From NCBI GenBank assembly GCA_000433115.1, contig FR892214.1, positions 66,577-74,230 of the forward strand: 7,654 nucleotides of DNA, in the 5' to 3' direction. Shown here piece after piece: positions 1 through 6,599 of the stretch; position 1 is the first letter of the stretch; every line of letters begins with the position of its first letter. The DNA is from Ruminococcus sp. CAG:382. GTDB taxonomy: Bacteria > Bacillota > Clostridia > Oscillospirales > CAG-382. The notes under the pieces were generated by a model. That model searched no databases and had not been told where the DNA came from. It saw nothing but the letters and a program-made list of their open reading frames with translations. The position numbers and the translations under genes were made by a program.

Positions 1-2780
1 CAGCCGAGGTACAGCATATGCTTTTTGGGGTTCCAGAACATCCCGAAATCGGCGTCACGGACGATGCTGCGGCAGTCGGCGGCAAGCTCCGCAAGCCTGA
101 TATCCTCATGTGAATATTCGTCAAGTCCTGCCGCGACACAGACGAGCATTGTCACGAAATTGCCGCTGTCGACCGCCGAAATATATCTGTTTCCGAGCGG
201 TCTCAGTGTTTTGATGTCATACCAGTTATAAAGCTGACCGCGGCACTTTTCAAGCCTGCTGACGGTCCCTATGGTCTGTCCCATACGCTCTGCGAGTACC
301 GCAGAACCTATGAACCCGAAATCGCGCGCGGCAAGGAGACTGAGCATATAAAAGCCGATATTTGTAGGCGATGTGCGGTATGCCGTGCATTCGGCAGGCG
401 AAAGCTGAAGATTATCGGGCGGAAGCCAATGCGTTTTATGAGACACGTTTTCGTCAAAGAAAGCGAATATTTCACGGGCGTAGCAGCTGACGGTGCGGCG
501 CTGTACATCGGTCGCGGTTCGGGTTCTGTCACGCACCGGAGAGGCGAGCAGACAAGCGAGCACAGGAAAGAAGAACCACACTATGCCGCACAGGCGGTAA
601 AGCGGAAGCGGCGAAAAGGCGGTCATGAGCGTACCGGCAAAAACGCTTGCGACGTGGTTTTGCAGATAGCCGCAGATACTGCCGTCGCGTCCGGAATCGG
701 TTTGCGAAAACGTTGTCCATTCAAGCAGATTGCGGTGAGAGACATACATCCTCCAGAGCGCACGTAAAGCGGCGTCGGCGGTGGAAGCGGCATTTTCGGC
801 AAGTGACGCGAGAGAATACAGCAGCCCTTCAAGGCTTTGAGCGATCACACCGACACAGCGCGTGAAGAAGCGTCGCGGAGTGTATGAACGCGAAAAAGCG
901 GTGCCGACAAGCCCAAGCAATGCGGGCAGCCAGTACTCCGACAGAGTGAGCAGAAAAACAGGCAGAGCGGAAGCGGGGACGGCGAAAAAGGCGGCAGCAA
1001 TCAGTCCTGCCGCCGCTGAAATCGGTGTGAGCAAACGGCGAAGATTTTCCGCAAGGCGGAAATTCAGCGCCCTGTTTGAGTGCCCGCTCCCGATAAATCG
1101 CAAATTCTGCACATCGCCGCGCACCCAGCGATGCTGACGACGGAAACATGAAATGCTGTTTTTCGGCGTGCTGTCAGCGAAGGTGCAGTCGGAAACGAGC
1201 AATGTGCGGAGCAGTCCGCCCTCTATCACATCATGGCTGAGAATTATTCCGTCGGGGACGGCGGAGAGCGCCAGCTTTTCAAACAGCTCTATATCGATAA
1301 GTCCCTTGCCGCAGAAAACGCCGCTTCCGAGAAGTGTCTGATAGCGGTCATAGCTTGCCCTCTCATATACTCCCGACGAGCGAGAGCCGAAAAGAGCGTG
1401 GTATGTCCGGGTGCTGTCGGCAAGGCGGGTACGGACGGCGGGCTGGAATATGCCGTAGCCCGAAACAACCCTGCCGTCCTTCAGCACAGGCATATTTTCG
1501 GGATGCATTGCTGCCGAAAGCAGCTCAATCGCACCGTCGATGGGCAGTTCCGTGTCGCTGTCCAGCGTGAGAAGATATGATATTTTCGACATATCGAAAG
1601 GGCAGATGAAGGTTTCCGGTTTTTCGCCTCCGCGCAGTGCCTTTATCAGATCGACGACTGCACCGCGCTTGCGTTCTCTGCCGCCGTATATGCCCGAAGA
1701 ATTCTTCGTGCGGCGGCGCAGAAAAAGCGCGAAATTTTCACCGTATTCGGCATTCAGGCGCTTTATATGCTCTGCGGCGTTCTTTGCTATCACGTCGTCG
1801 CCGTCAAGTTTCGGTTCACGACAGTCGCAGAAATCGCCGAGTATGCCGAAACGAAGACCCTTGTGCTCATTTCGCAGCCAGAATTCTTCAAGGCGTTCGA
1901 AAATACCGTCGTCCTTGTCGCCGCCGAACAGCAGAGTCGTTATCACCACAAGCGTCTCACGCTCACACGGCAGCTTTTCGTGTGACAGGCGGAGCGGCGG
2001 TGTGGTTTTCACGATACGCGAAAAAACGAAATCGCCGAGAGAGTACACCGCTTCGAAAACGGGGAGCACCGCAAACAGCGACAGCCAGCCCCACATAAGA
2101 AATGAAAAAGCCGAGACGGCAACGGCAAGAACGGTCGTCAGCAGATAATACATCACGGCGGGAAGGTGCGAATGCGGCGCAATAAGAGCAAGCAGTCTGC
2201 CGTCGCCGCACTGTTCCGTCATACGGCTGAGCAGAACGCACTCATCCTCGCGTCGGCGGCGCGCACAGCGTATCAGCGCCTCACGATATACATCCCGTGT
2301 CGCGTCGTCGCCGTCCGCAAAGCCCTTCACCTTCATAAACAGTGTTTCCGTGGGGCAAAGAGCCGAAAACACCTCATTTATCTCAAGCTCAGGCAAACGG
2401 CGCAGGGATTCGATCGCCGAACGCATACGAAGGGTGCTTCCTCTGCCGTTTTTCATGAAACGGTCGCATTCCTCAGCCACGGCGCACACAAGCAATGTGC
2501 AGATGTTGTCGCTCAGGCGATACACCTCTGCGGTTTTAAGAGTCCAGCCGTGAGAAGTATAAAACGATATCAGGTTTTCGGTTGAAAATACATATCCTTC
2601 ACGCCGGAGACAGCGTTCAAGCCGGAGCTTTTCCGCTTTATCGTTTTTTGTCCTCACCCCGCCGATACGCTGCTTTATGAGATACAGATTGTCGGAAATC
2701 AGGGTGTATTCGCTGCTTTCGGGAAGAGAATATGCCCTGAAAAAGCGCGTTATTGCGCCGTATGCCTTTTTTACTGTCAA
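1..2780 (-). CDS. Cyclic beta-1,2-glucan synthase family glycosyltransferase (NdvB/ChvB/Cgs-like), N-terminal 926 codons, C-terminus outside window
   Basis: The minus strand is open from 2780 to the left edge. Numbering from the TTG at 2780-2778, residues 1-200 resemble the soluble N-terminal region of NdvB-type proteins (for example ATRDVYREAL near 160-169). A hydrophobic stretch at about 207-250 suggests two membrane segments. A GT84/GT2-like catalytic region at about 275-560 carries DSD (407-409), SHDVIEGG (515-522) and QHRWVRGD (549-556). Further hydrophobic segments lie at about 585-628 and 712-746. From about 780 a glycoamylase-like domain begins, with RTSPTNIGFYMLSLLAARD (802-820), YNWYD (851-855) and SAVDSGN (868-874). 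In known family members the GT part polymerises UDP-glucose into beta-1,2-glucan, the glycoamylase-like domain cyclises it, and a C-terminal GH94 domain trims length; here any GH94 part lies beyond the window. The start is chosen on AAAGGA nine bases upstream. An in-frame ATG at 2828-2826 would add 16 residues but has a poor ribosome site. Family assignment is strong; product and function in this host are inferred. Confidence 0.86.
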   Translation of the reverse strand, partial: MTVKKAYGAITRFFRAYSLPESSEYTLISDNLYLIKQRIGGVRTKNDKAEKLRLERCLRREGYVFSTENLISFYTSHGWTLKTAEVYRLSDNICTLLVCAVAEECDRFMKNGRGSTLRMRSAIESLRRLPELEINEVFSALCPTETLFMKVKGFADGDDATRDVYREALIRCARRRREDECVLLSRMTEQCGDGRLLALIAPHSHLPAVMYYLLTTVLAVAVSAFSFLMWGWLSLFAVLPVFEAVYSLGDFVFSRIVKTTPPLRLSHEKLPCERETLVVITTLLFGGDKDDGIFERLEEFWLRNEHKGLRFGILGDFCDCREPKLDGDDVIAKNAAEHIKRLNAEYGENFALFLRRRTKNSSGIYGGRERKRGAVVDLIKALRGGEKPETFICPFDMSKISYLLTLDSDTELPIDGAIELLSAAMHPENMPVLKDGRVVSGYGIFQPAVRTRLADSTRTYHALFGSRSSGVYERASYDRYQTLLGSGVFCGKGLIDIELFEKLALSAVPDGIILSHDVIEGGLLRTLLVSDCTFADSTPKNSISCFRRQHRWVRGDVQNLRFIGSGHSNRALNFRLAENLRRLLTPISAAAGLIAAAFFAVPASALPVFLLTLSEYWLPALLGLVGTAFSRSYTPRRFFTRCVGVIAQSLEGLLYSLASLAENAASTADAALRALWRMYVSHRNLLEWTTFSQTDSGRDGSICGYLQNHVASVFAGTLMTAFSPLPLYRLCGIVWFFFPVLACLLASPVRDRTRTATDVQRRTVSCYAREIFAFFDENVSHKTHWLPPDNLQLSPAECTAYRTSPTNIGFYMLSLLAARDFGFIGSAVLAERMGQTIGTVSRLEKCRGQLYNWYDIKTLRPLGNRYISAVDSGNFVTMLVCVAAGLDEYSHEDIRLAELAADCRSIVRDADFGMFWNPKKHMLYLG

Positions 2781-2789
2781 TTCTCCACG

Positions 2790-2795
2790 TCCTTT
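2790..2795 (-). promoter_or_regulatory. Ribosome binding site supporting a TTG start for the glucan synthase homologue
   Basis: On the minus strand AAAGGA is followed by nine bases and then TTG (2780-2778). A second purine run, GGAGAA, abuts the TTG but is too close to be the main site. The competing in-frame ATG at 2828-2826 has only CCGGAAT directly in front of it. The TTG is therefore preferred, with moderate certainty. I see no convincing -35/-10 pair between the clpX terminator and this start. Confidence 0.55.
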
Positions 2796-2873
2796 CTTCG
2801 GATATTTTTCCCAAAAAATCGGCGTCATATTCCGGAGAAGCGGAAAAAGCGAGAGAATATGACCGGTATCTTC

Positions 2874-2910
2874 CGAAAGAAAAAGCACCGTGAGACAAAT
2901 CTCACGGTGC
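2874..2910 (-). terminator. Intrinsic (Rho-independent) terminator of the tig-clpP-clpX operon
   Basis: GCACCGTGAG at 2885-2894 and CTCACGGTGC at 2901-2910 form a perfect 10-bp stem around a six-base loop. Read on the minus strand, the stem is followed at once by TTTTTCTTT (2884-2876), the U-rich tract needed for intrinsic termination. It lies 25 bp after the clpX stop. It separates the Clp operon from the glucan synthase gene, which should then need its own promoter or depend on read-through. Confidence 0.9.
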
Positions 2911-2935
2911 CGGCGGTTATCTGAAGAATATTAAA

Positions 2936-4192
2936 TTATACGACCATGTCTGCGGTGATCTTCAGGCTTTTCACTTCGGGCTTTGAGGGAAGCTCATACA
3001 TGAACTTTGTCATTATACCTTCCATGATCGAACGGAGTCCGCGCGCACCTGTGTTCAGCTCGATTGCCTTGTCGGCAATCTTTTCAAGCGCGGCATCTTC
3101 GAATTCAAGTGTCACGCCGTCCATCGCCATCAGCTTGATATACTGCTTTGTGAGCGAATTCTTCGGTTCGGTCAGTATGCGTACAAGCGATTCACGGTCA
3201 AGCGGGTCAAGCGACACAATCACGGGAATTCTGCCCACAAGCTCCGGAATTATGCCGTATTTCACAAGGTCGTGCGGGGTTACTTTACGGAGCACCTTTG
3301 AGCGGCTCTTTTCATCCTTGGTCATTACCTCGGAGGAATAGCCGATACTCTGCTTGCCGTCGCGTGCGCCTATGATCTTGTCAAGTCCGTCAAACGCGCC
3401 GCCGCAGATGAAGAGGATATTTGAGGTGTCGATCTGGATGAATTCCTGATTCGGATGTTTTCTGCCGCCCTGCGGAGGTACGTTGGAGACCGTCCCTTCG
3501 ACGATCTTAAGCAGCGCCTGCTGTACGCCCTCGCCCGACACGTCGCGGGTTATGGAAACATTTTCGCTCTTGCGGGCGATTTTGTCTATCTCATCGATAT
3601 AAATTATGCCGCGTTCGGCTTTTTCAATATCGAAATCGGCAGCCTGTATCAGTCTGAGCAGGATGTTTTCGACATCCTCGCCGACATAGCCGGCTTCGGT
3701 CAGCGTTGTGGCGTCGGCAATGGCGAACGGTACGTCGATCGTCTTTGCAAGCGTCTGTGCGAGAAGGGTTTTGCCCGAGCCGGTCGGTCCCAGAAGAAGA
3801 ACGTTCGACTTGGAAAGCTCCACATCGGAATATTCCTTTGCGTCGCCGAAAAACATACTGTTCACGCGTTTGTAGTGATTATACACCGCGACGGAAAGCA
3901 CGACCTTTGCGTCGTCCTGTCCCACGACATATTCGTCCAGCTTGCGCTTCAGCTCTTCCGGTTTCGGCAATGCAACCGTTTTCGCGGCATCGCCACCGGT
4001 CGTCAAAGCGACGCTGCCGTGTTCCGCCTTCTCTTCCATCGCGTCCTCATAGCCGTATGTTACTTCACGGCAGATGGAGATGCAGTCATGGCAGAATTTC
4101 ATCTTTCTGCCTTCGAAATCAATCTCCACAAGATCCTTTGACGGACGTGAGCAGAAGGCGCAGACCTCAATCGGTTTATTTTTATCTGACAT
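2936..4192 (-). CDS. clpX: ClpX, ATP-dependent Clp protease ATP-binding (unfoldase) subunit
   Basis: This 418-residue AAA+ unfoldase forms a cytosolic hexamer that recognises tagged or specific substrates, unfolds them and threads them into ClpP. The N-terminal zinc-binding domain has C11-X2-C14 and C34-X2-C37. The AAA+ core shows Walker A GPTGSGKT (135-142), pore-1 loop GYVG (168-171), Walker B IIYIDEID (196-203, catalytic E201), an RKH pore loop (244-246), the arginine-finger region ELVGR (R321) and sensor-2 GAR (382-384). Length is normal for the family. The ClpP-docking loop reads IGY (283-285), not the usual IGF. The ATG is preceded by CAGGA seven bases upstream. The gene follows clpP after 17 bp and is last before the terminator, so it is probably translated from the tig-clpP-clpX message. 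No CtsR or CIRCE operator was recognised upstream. Confidence 0.98.
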   Translation of the reverse strand: MSDKNKPIEVCAFCSRPSKDLVEIDFEGRKMKFCHDCISICREVTYGYEDAMEEKAEHGSVALTTGGDAAKTVALPKPEELKRKLDEYVVGQDDAKVVLSVAVYNHYKRVNSMFFGDAKEYSDVELSKSNVLLLGPTGSGKTLLAQTLAKTIDVPFAIADATTLTEAGYVGEDVENILLRLIQAADFDIEKAERGIIYIDEIDKIARKSENVSITRDVSGEGVQQALLKIVEGTVSNVPPQGGRKHPNQEFIQIDTSNILFICGGAFDGLDKIIGARDGKQSIGYSSEVMTKDEKSRSKVLRKVTPHDLVKYGIIPELVGRIPVIVSLDPLDRESLVRILTEPKNSLTKQYIKLMAMDGVTLEFEDAALEKIADKAIELNTGARGLRSIMEGIMTKFMYELPSKPEVKSLKITADMVV

Positions 4193-4209
4193 TTGTTGTT
4201 CCTGATTTT

Positions 4210-4794
4210 TTAATTTCTTTTGTCGAATACCTTGTCGATCAAACCGTATTCAAGCGCCTGTTCGGGAGTGAGGTAGTTATCGCGGTCGGTATCGGCTACC
4301 ACGCGCTCAAACGGCTGTCCCGTCATTTCGGAGAGCAGTCGGTTCATTTTGTCCTTGATACGAAGGATGTGATCGGCATGGATCTTGATATCGCTTGCCT
4401 GTCCCTGCATTCCGCCGAGAGGCTGATGGATGAGTATTTCGCTGTTGGGCAGCGCGATACGCTTTCCTTTCGTGCCTGCCGCAAGCAGGAACGACGCCAT
4501 ACTCGCCGCCATACCGATGCATATTGTCGAAACGTCGCACTTGATGAAGTTCATTGTGTCGTATATAGCCATGCCGGAGGTTATGCTGCCGCCGGGGCTG
4601 TTGATATACAGGCTAATATCCTTCTCGGGGTCCTGCGCTTCAAGGTACAGGAGCTGAGCCACCACGAGAGACGCGGTGACGTCGTTTATCTCCTCACCGA
4701 GGAATATGATACGGTCGTTGAGCAGTCGGGAATAGATGTCAAACGAACGCTCGCCGCGGTTCGTCTGTTCAATTACCATTGGGACAAGTGACAT
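4210..4794 (-). CDS. clpP: ClpP, ATP-dependent Clp protease proteolytic subunit
   Basis: This 194-residue serine peptidase (family S14) forms a double-heptamer barrel and degrades polypeptides delivered by ClpX or other Clp ATPases. The full catalytic triad is present at canonical positions: Ser98 in GMAASMAS, His123 in LIHQP and Asp172 in DRDNYL. The oxyanion-hole glycines of SPGGS (66-70) are also there. The N-terminus MSLVPMVIEQT matches the axial-loop start of active ClpP, where short propeptides are removed. The start has AGAAGG six bases upstream. The gene lies 33 bp after tig and 17 bp before clpX, which is the standard arrangement. It appears fully functional, and the coding strand shows no frameshift. 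Confidence 0.98.
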   Translation of the reverse strand: MSLVPMVIEQTNRGERSFDIYSRLLNDRIIFLGEEINDVTASLVVAQLLYLEAQDPEKDISLYINSPGGSITSGMAIYDTMNFIKCDVSTICIGMAASMASFLLAAGTKGKRIALPNSEILIHQPLGGMQGQASDIKIHADHILRIKDKMNRLLSEMTGQPFERVVADTDRDNYLTPEQALEYGLIDKVFDKRN

Positions 4795-4827
4795 AGTGTG
4801 CCTTCTTTCTTGATATAAACGGGGTGA

Positions 4828-6249
4828 TTATTCGGCTTTATCCTCTGCCTTGGGTTCAGCCGCCTTCTTGGTTCTCTTGGGCTTTGCTTCGGTCTTTTCT
4901 TCGCCGTCGGCAGTTTCAGCCTTCTTTGCGCGGGTCTTCTTCGCAGCCTTGGGTGCTTCCTCGGGAACGGCTACGGTTATCTTGGCGTTTTCCTTGACGA
5001 GATCGACCGCCTTGCGGAGAACGATATCCTCAGACAGGGATTCAACGGGAATGGACGCCTTGACCTTTTCGATATCCACGGTGTAGCCGCTGGCAATCTT
5101 TCTGTATTCCTCTTCGATCTCTTCGTCGGTGGGAGTGATGTTTTCGGTCTTTACAATAGCTTCGAGAGCGAGACGGGTCTTGACCTGTCTTTCGGCGCCG
5201 GGACGGAGGGAATCACGAAGACCCTTTTCGTCCATTCCGGTGTACTGGAAGTACATTTCAAGGCTGCCGCCCTGGGACTGGAGTCTGTATGCGTAATCAC
5301 GCACTTCGTTGTCGACCTCTGCGTCGATCATTGCTTCGGGAATATCGACCTCGGTGACGGCGTTCAGGGCGTCGATGAGCTTTTCTTCCATTGCTCTTTC
5401 GTTCGCCTTGTCTTTTCTCTCGGTTATCTTTGCCTTTATCTCTTCTTTATATTCAGCAACAGTGTTGCTCTTTTCGCTGACTTCCTTGACAAATTCATCG
5501 TCAAGTTCGGGGATCTCATTCTTCTTCAGCTCATGGAGAACGATTTTGAACACTGCGGGCTTGCCTGCGAGGTCTTCCTTGCCGTAATCTGCGGGGAAGG
5601 TCACGTTGACATCAAACTTATCTCCGATGTTCTTGCCAACAATCTGATCCTCAAGGCCGGGAATGAAGCTGCCGGAGCCGAGAGTGAGATTATATTTCTC
5701 AGCTTTGCCGCCTTCGAAAGCGACACCGTCTACAAAGCCTTCGAAATCGATGACCGCGATATCTCCGTTTTCTGCGGGACGGTCGGTTATTTCAAGCATT
5801 CTGCTGTTGGAACGTCTTGCCTGATCGATCTCACGGGTGATATCCTCGTCGGTGACGACAGTCGCCTGCTTTTCGACTTCGAGTCCTCTGTAATTCACAA
5901 CGGTTGCGATGGGCTTTGTCCAGACCTTTGCGACGATGACAACGCCTTCGTCGTCGATCTTTTCGACATCAAGCTCGGGGCGGCTGACAACGTCAAGCTT
6001 CAGCTCGGTGATCGCAGCCTCATAAAGAGAAGGAAGAAGAGCGTCGATCGCGTCGTCATAGAAAACGGCAGAGCCGTACATTTTTTCGATGATGGATTTG
6101 GGAGCCTTGCCCTTTCTGAAGCCGGGGATATTGAATCTGCCGACGTTGCGCTTATATGCCTTCAGTACCTCGGCATCAAACGCAGGTTTTTCGATCGTAA
6201 TCTTGAATTCACTGCGGTTTTTTTCGATTTCCTTGAGTTCGTAATTCAT
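4828..6249 (-). CDS. tig: Trigger factor, ribosome-associated chaperone and peptidyl-prolyl isomerase
   Basis: This 473-residue protein binds near the ribosomal exit tunnel and shields nascent chains. The N-terminal ribosome-binding domain carries the signature GFRKGKAP at 43-50. The FKBP-type prolyl isomerase domain spans about 160-245 (GDIAVIDFEGFVDG from 162, GSGSFIPGLEDQIVG at 191-205). The helical substrate-binding C-terminal domain follows to about 428. Residues 429-473 form an extra low-complexity tail rich in Lys, Ala and Glu, which makes the protein longer than the usual roughly 430 residues. The ATG is preceded by AAAGGA with ten bases of spacing. It is the first gene of the operon and is driven by the promoter at 6297-6324. 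The tail varies in the family and is probably disordered; this is inferred from composition. Confidence 0.97.
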   Translation of the reverse strand: MNYELKEIEKNRSEFKITIEKPAFDAEVLKAYKRNVGRFNIPGFRKGKAPKSIIEKMYGSAVFYDDAIDALLPSLYEAAITELKLDVVSRPELDVEKIDDEGVVIVAKVWTKPIATVVNYRGLEVEKQATVVTDEDITREIDQARRSNSRMLEITDRPAENGDIAVIDFEGFVDGVAFEGGKAEKYNLTLGSGSFIPGLEDQIVGKNIGDKFDVNVTFPADYGKEDLAGKPAVFKIVLHELKKNEIPELDDEFVKEVSEKSNTVAEYKEEIKAKITERKDKANERAMEEKLIDALNAVTEVDIPEAMIDAEVDNEVRDYAYRLQSQGGSLEMYFQYTGMDEKGLRDSLRPGAERQVKTRLALEAIVKTENITPTDEEIEEEYRKIASGYTVDIEKVKASIPVESLSEDIVLRKAVDLVKENAKITVAVPEEAPKAAKKTRAKKAETADGEEKTEAKPKRTKKAAEPKAEDKAE

Positions 6250-6296
6250 TATATGTTTTTCCTTTCATTTTATCGCACATAGTAATACATCATTAT

Positions 6297-6324
6297 ATTG
6301 TAATCTTTTCTGCCGGTTTGTCAA
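6297..6324 (-). promoter_or_regulatory. Sigma-A type promoter of the tig-clpP-clpX operon
   Basis: On the minus strand a perfect -35 box TTGACA (6324-6319) is followed by 16 bases and a -10 box TACAAT (6302-6297, one mismatch to TATAAT). Transcription would start near 6290, giving a leader of about 40 bases before the tig ATG at 6249. A TATAAT five bases further downstream has a 21-base spacer and is unlikely to be the real -10. Confidence 0.82.
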
Positions 6325-6329
6325 GTGTT

Positions 6330-6344
6330 TTTTGCATTGCAAAA
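6330..6344. promoter_or_regulatory. 15-bp palindrome upstream of the tig promoter, possible operator
   Basis: TTTTGCA (6330-6336) and TGCAAAA (6338-6344) form a perfect 7-bp inverted repeat around a single central T. It ends five bases upstream of the -35 box of the tig promoter. Size and placement suit a dimeric regulator acting from just upstream, but I do not recognise it as a known CtsR, HrcA or other Clp-regulon site, and it could be chance in AT-rich DNA. Confidence 0.35.
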
Positions 6345-6382
6345 GCAAATATTGAAGCAAACGGCGAAAAAAACGCAGGTTT

Positions 6383-6391
6383 TTATCCACA
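6383..6391 (+). promoter_or_regulatory. Exact DnaA-box consensus 9-mer (TTATCCACA)
   Basis: TTATCCACA matches the high-affinity DnaA-box consensus TTATNCACA at every position. A weaker relative, TTATACAGG (two mismatches), lies at 6400-6408 on the same strand. One strong box outside an origin context may titrate DnaA, regulate a neighbouring gene, or be a chance match. Nothing else here suggests a replication origin. Confidence 0.4.
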
Positions 6392-6468
6392 GGAACGGAT
6401 TATACAGGGCTTTAATCCCTGATGTGTAGCGGTTTTGTAACGATTTTTGAAATTTTCGGGTCGGGCGC

Positions 6469-6497
6469 TTGATTATGCGACGCCTTACGTATATAAT
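6469..6497 (+). promoter_or_regulatory. Sigma-A type promoter of the class B sortase gene
   Basis: TTGATT (6469-6474) is separated by 17 bases from a perfect TATAAT (6492-6497). Transcription would begin near 6503-6505, leaving a leader of about 95 bases before the ATG at 6600. A short inverted repeat TGTAC-TGC-GTACA (6499-6511) sits over the predicted start point; at 5 bp per arm it may be chance. Confidence 0.75.
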
Positions 6498-6586
6498 GTG
6501 TACTGCGTACAGAAAGCACGGCGCACCGGCGGCAAGTCGAGGCGCTTCTTCACGGTCACACACAGATATCCGGCAGGTCCGGAAAC

Positions 6587-6591
6587 AAGGG
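6587..6591 (+). promoter_or_regulatory. Ribosome binding site fixing the sortase start
   Basis: AAGGG lies eight bases before the ATG at 6600-6602. It selects this start over the upstream in-frame TTG at 6447, which would fall before the -35 and -10 boxes of the sortase promoter and therefore outside its transcript. Confidence 0.75.
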
Positions 6592-6599
6592 CATTTTTC

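Larger units (their letters stand above)
6250..6599. other. Divergent intergenic region between tig and the class B sortase gene
   Basis: This 350-bp stretch holds no supported gene. From left to right it contains the tig ribosome site and leader, the tig promoter, the palindrome at 6330-6344, an exact DnaA-box 9-mer at 6383-6391, a small 5-bp inverted repeat CAGGG/CCCTG at 6405-6421, the sortase promoter at 6469-6497, and a roughly 95-base sortase leader. The leader includes a small inverted repeat TCCGG/CCGGA at 6569-6583, just ahead of the Shine-Dalgarno sequence. No tRNA or recognisable riboswitch was seen. Confidence 0.7.

Noticed and set aside
1540..2148. Several plus- and minus-strand open frames of 60-200 codons in the first 2.7 kb
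   Set aside because: One uninterrupted minus-strand frame with clear glucan synthase motifs covers the whole region; the others are shadow frames.
2935..2940. TATAAT on the minus strand at the clpX stop, as a promoter for the glucan synthase gene
   Set aside because: There is no acceptable -35 box at 16-18 bases, and a transcript from here would meet the strong terminator at 2885-2910.
3706..4791. 361-codon plus-strand open frame opposite clpP and clpX
   Set aside because: It lies antisense to clpP and clpX, whose motifs are fully conserved. Its translation is Arg/Ser rich without a recognisable domain and it has no convincing start signals.
5533..6282. 249-codon plus-strand open frame opposite tig
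   Set aside because: It is antisense to the trigger factor gene and arises from codon bias of tig in the opposing frame; no family features were seen.
6383..6408. Replication origin
   Set aside because: Only one exact DnaA box plus one weak match are present, without a box cluster, an unwinding region or dnaA/dnaN neighbours.
6447..6599. N-terminal extension of the sortase from a TTG at 6447
   Set aside because: The extension starts upstream of a good -35/-10 pair (6469-6497) and lacks a ribosome site, while the ATG at 6600 has AAGGG eight bases upstream.
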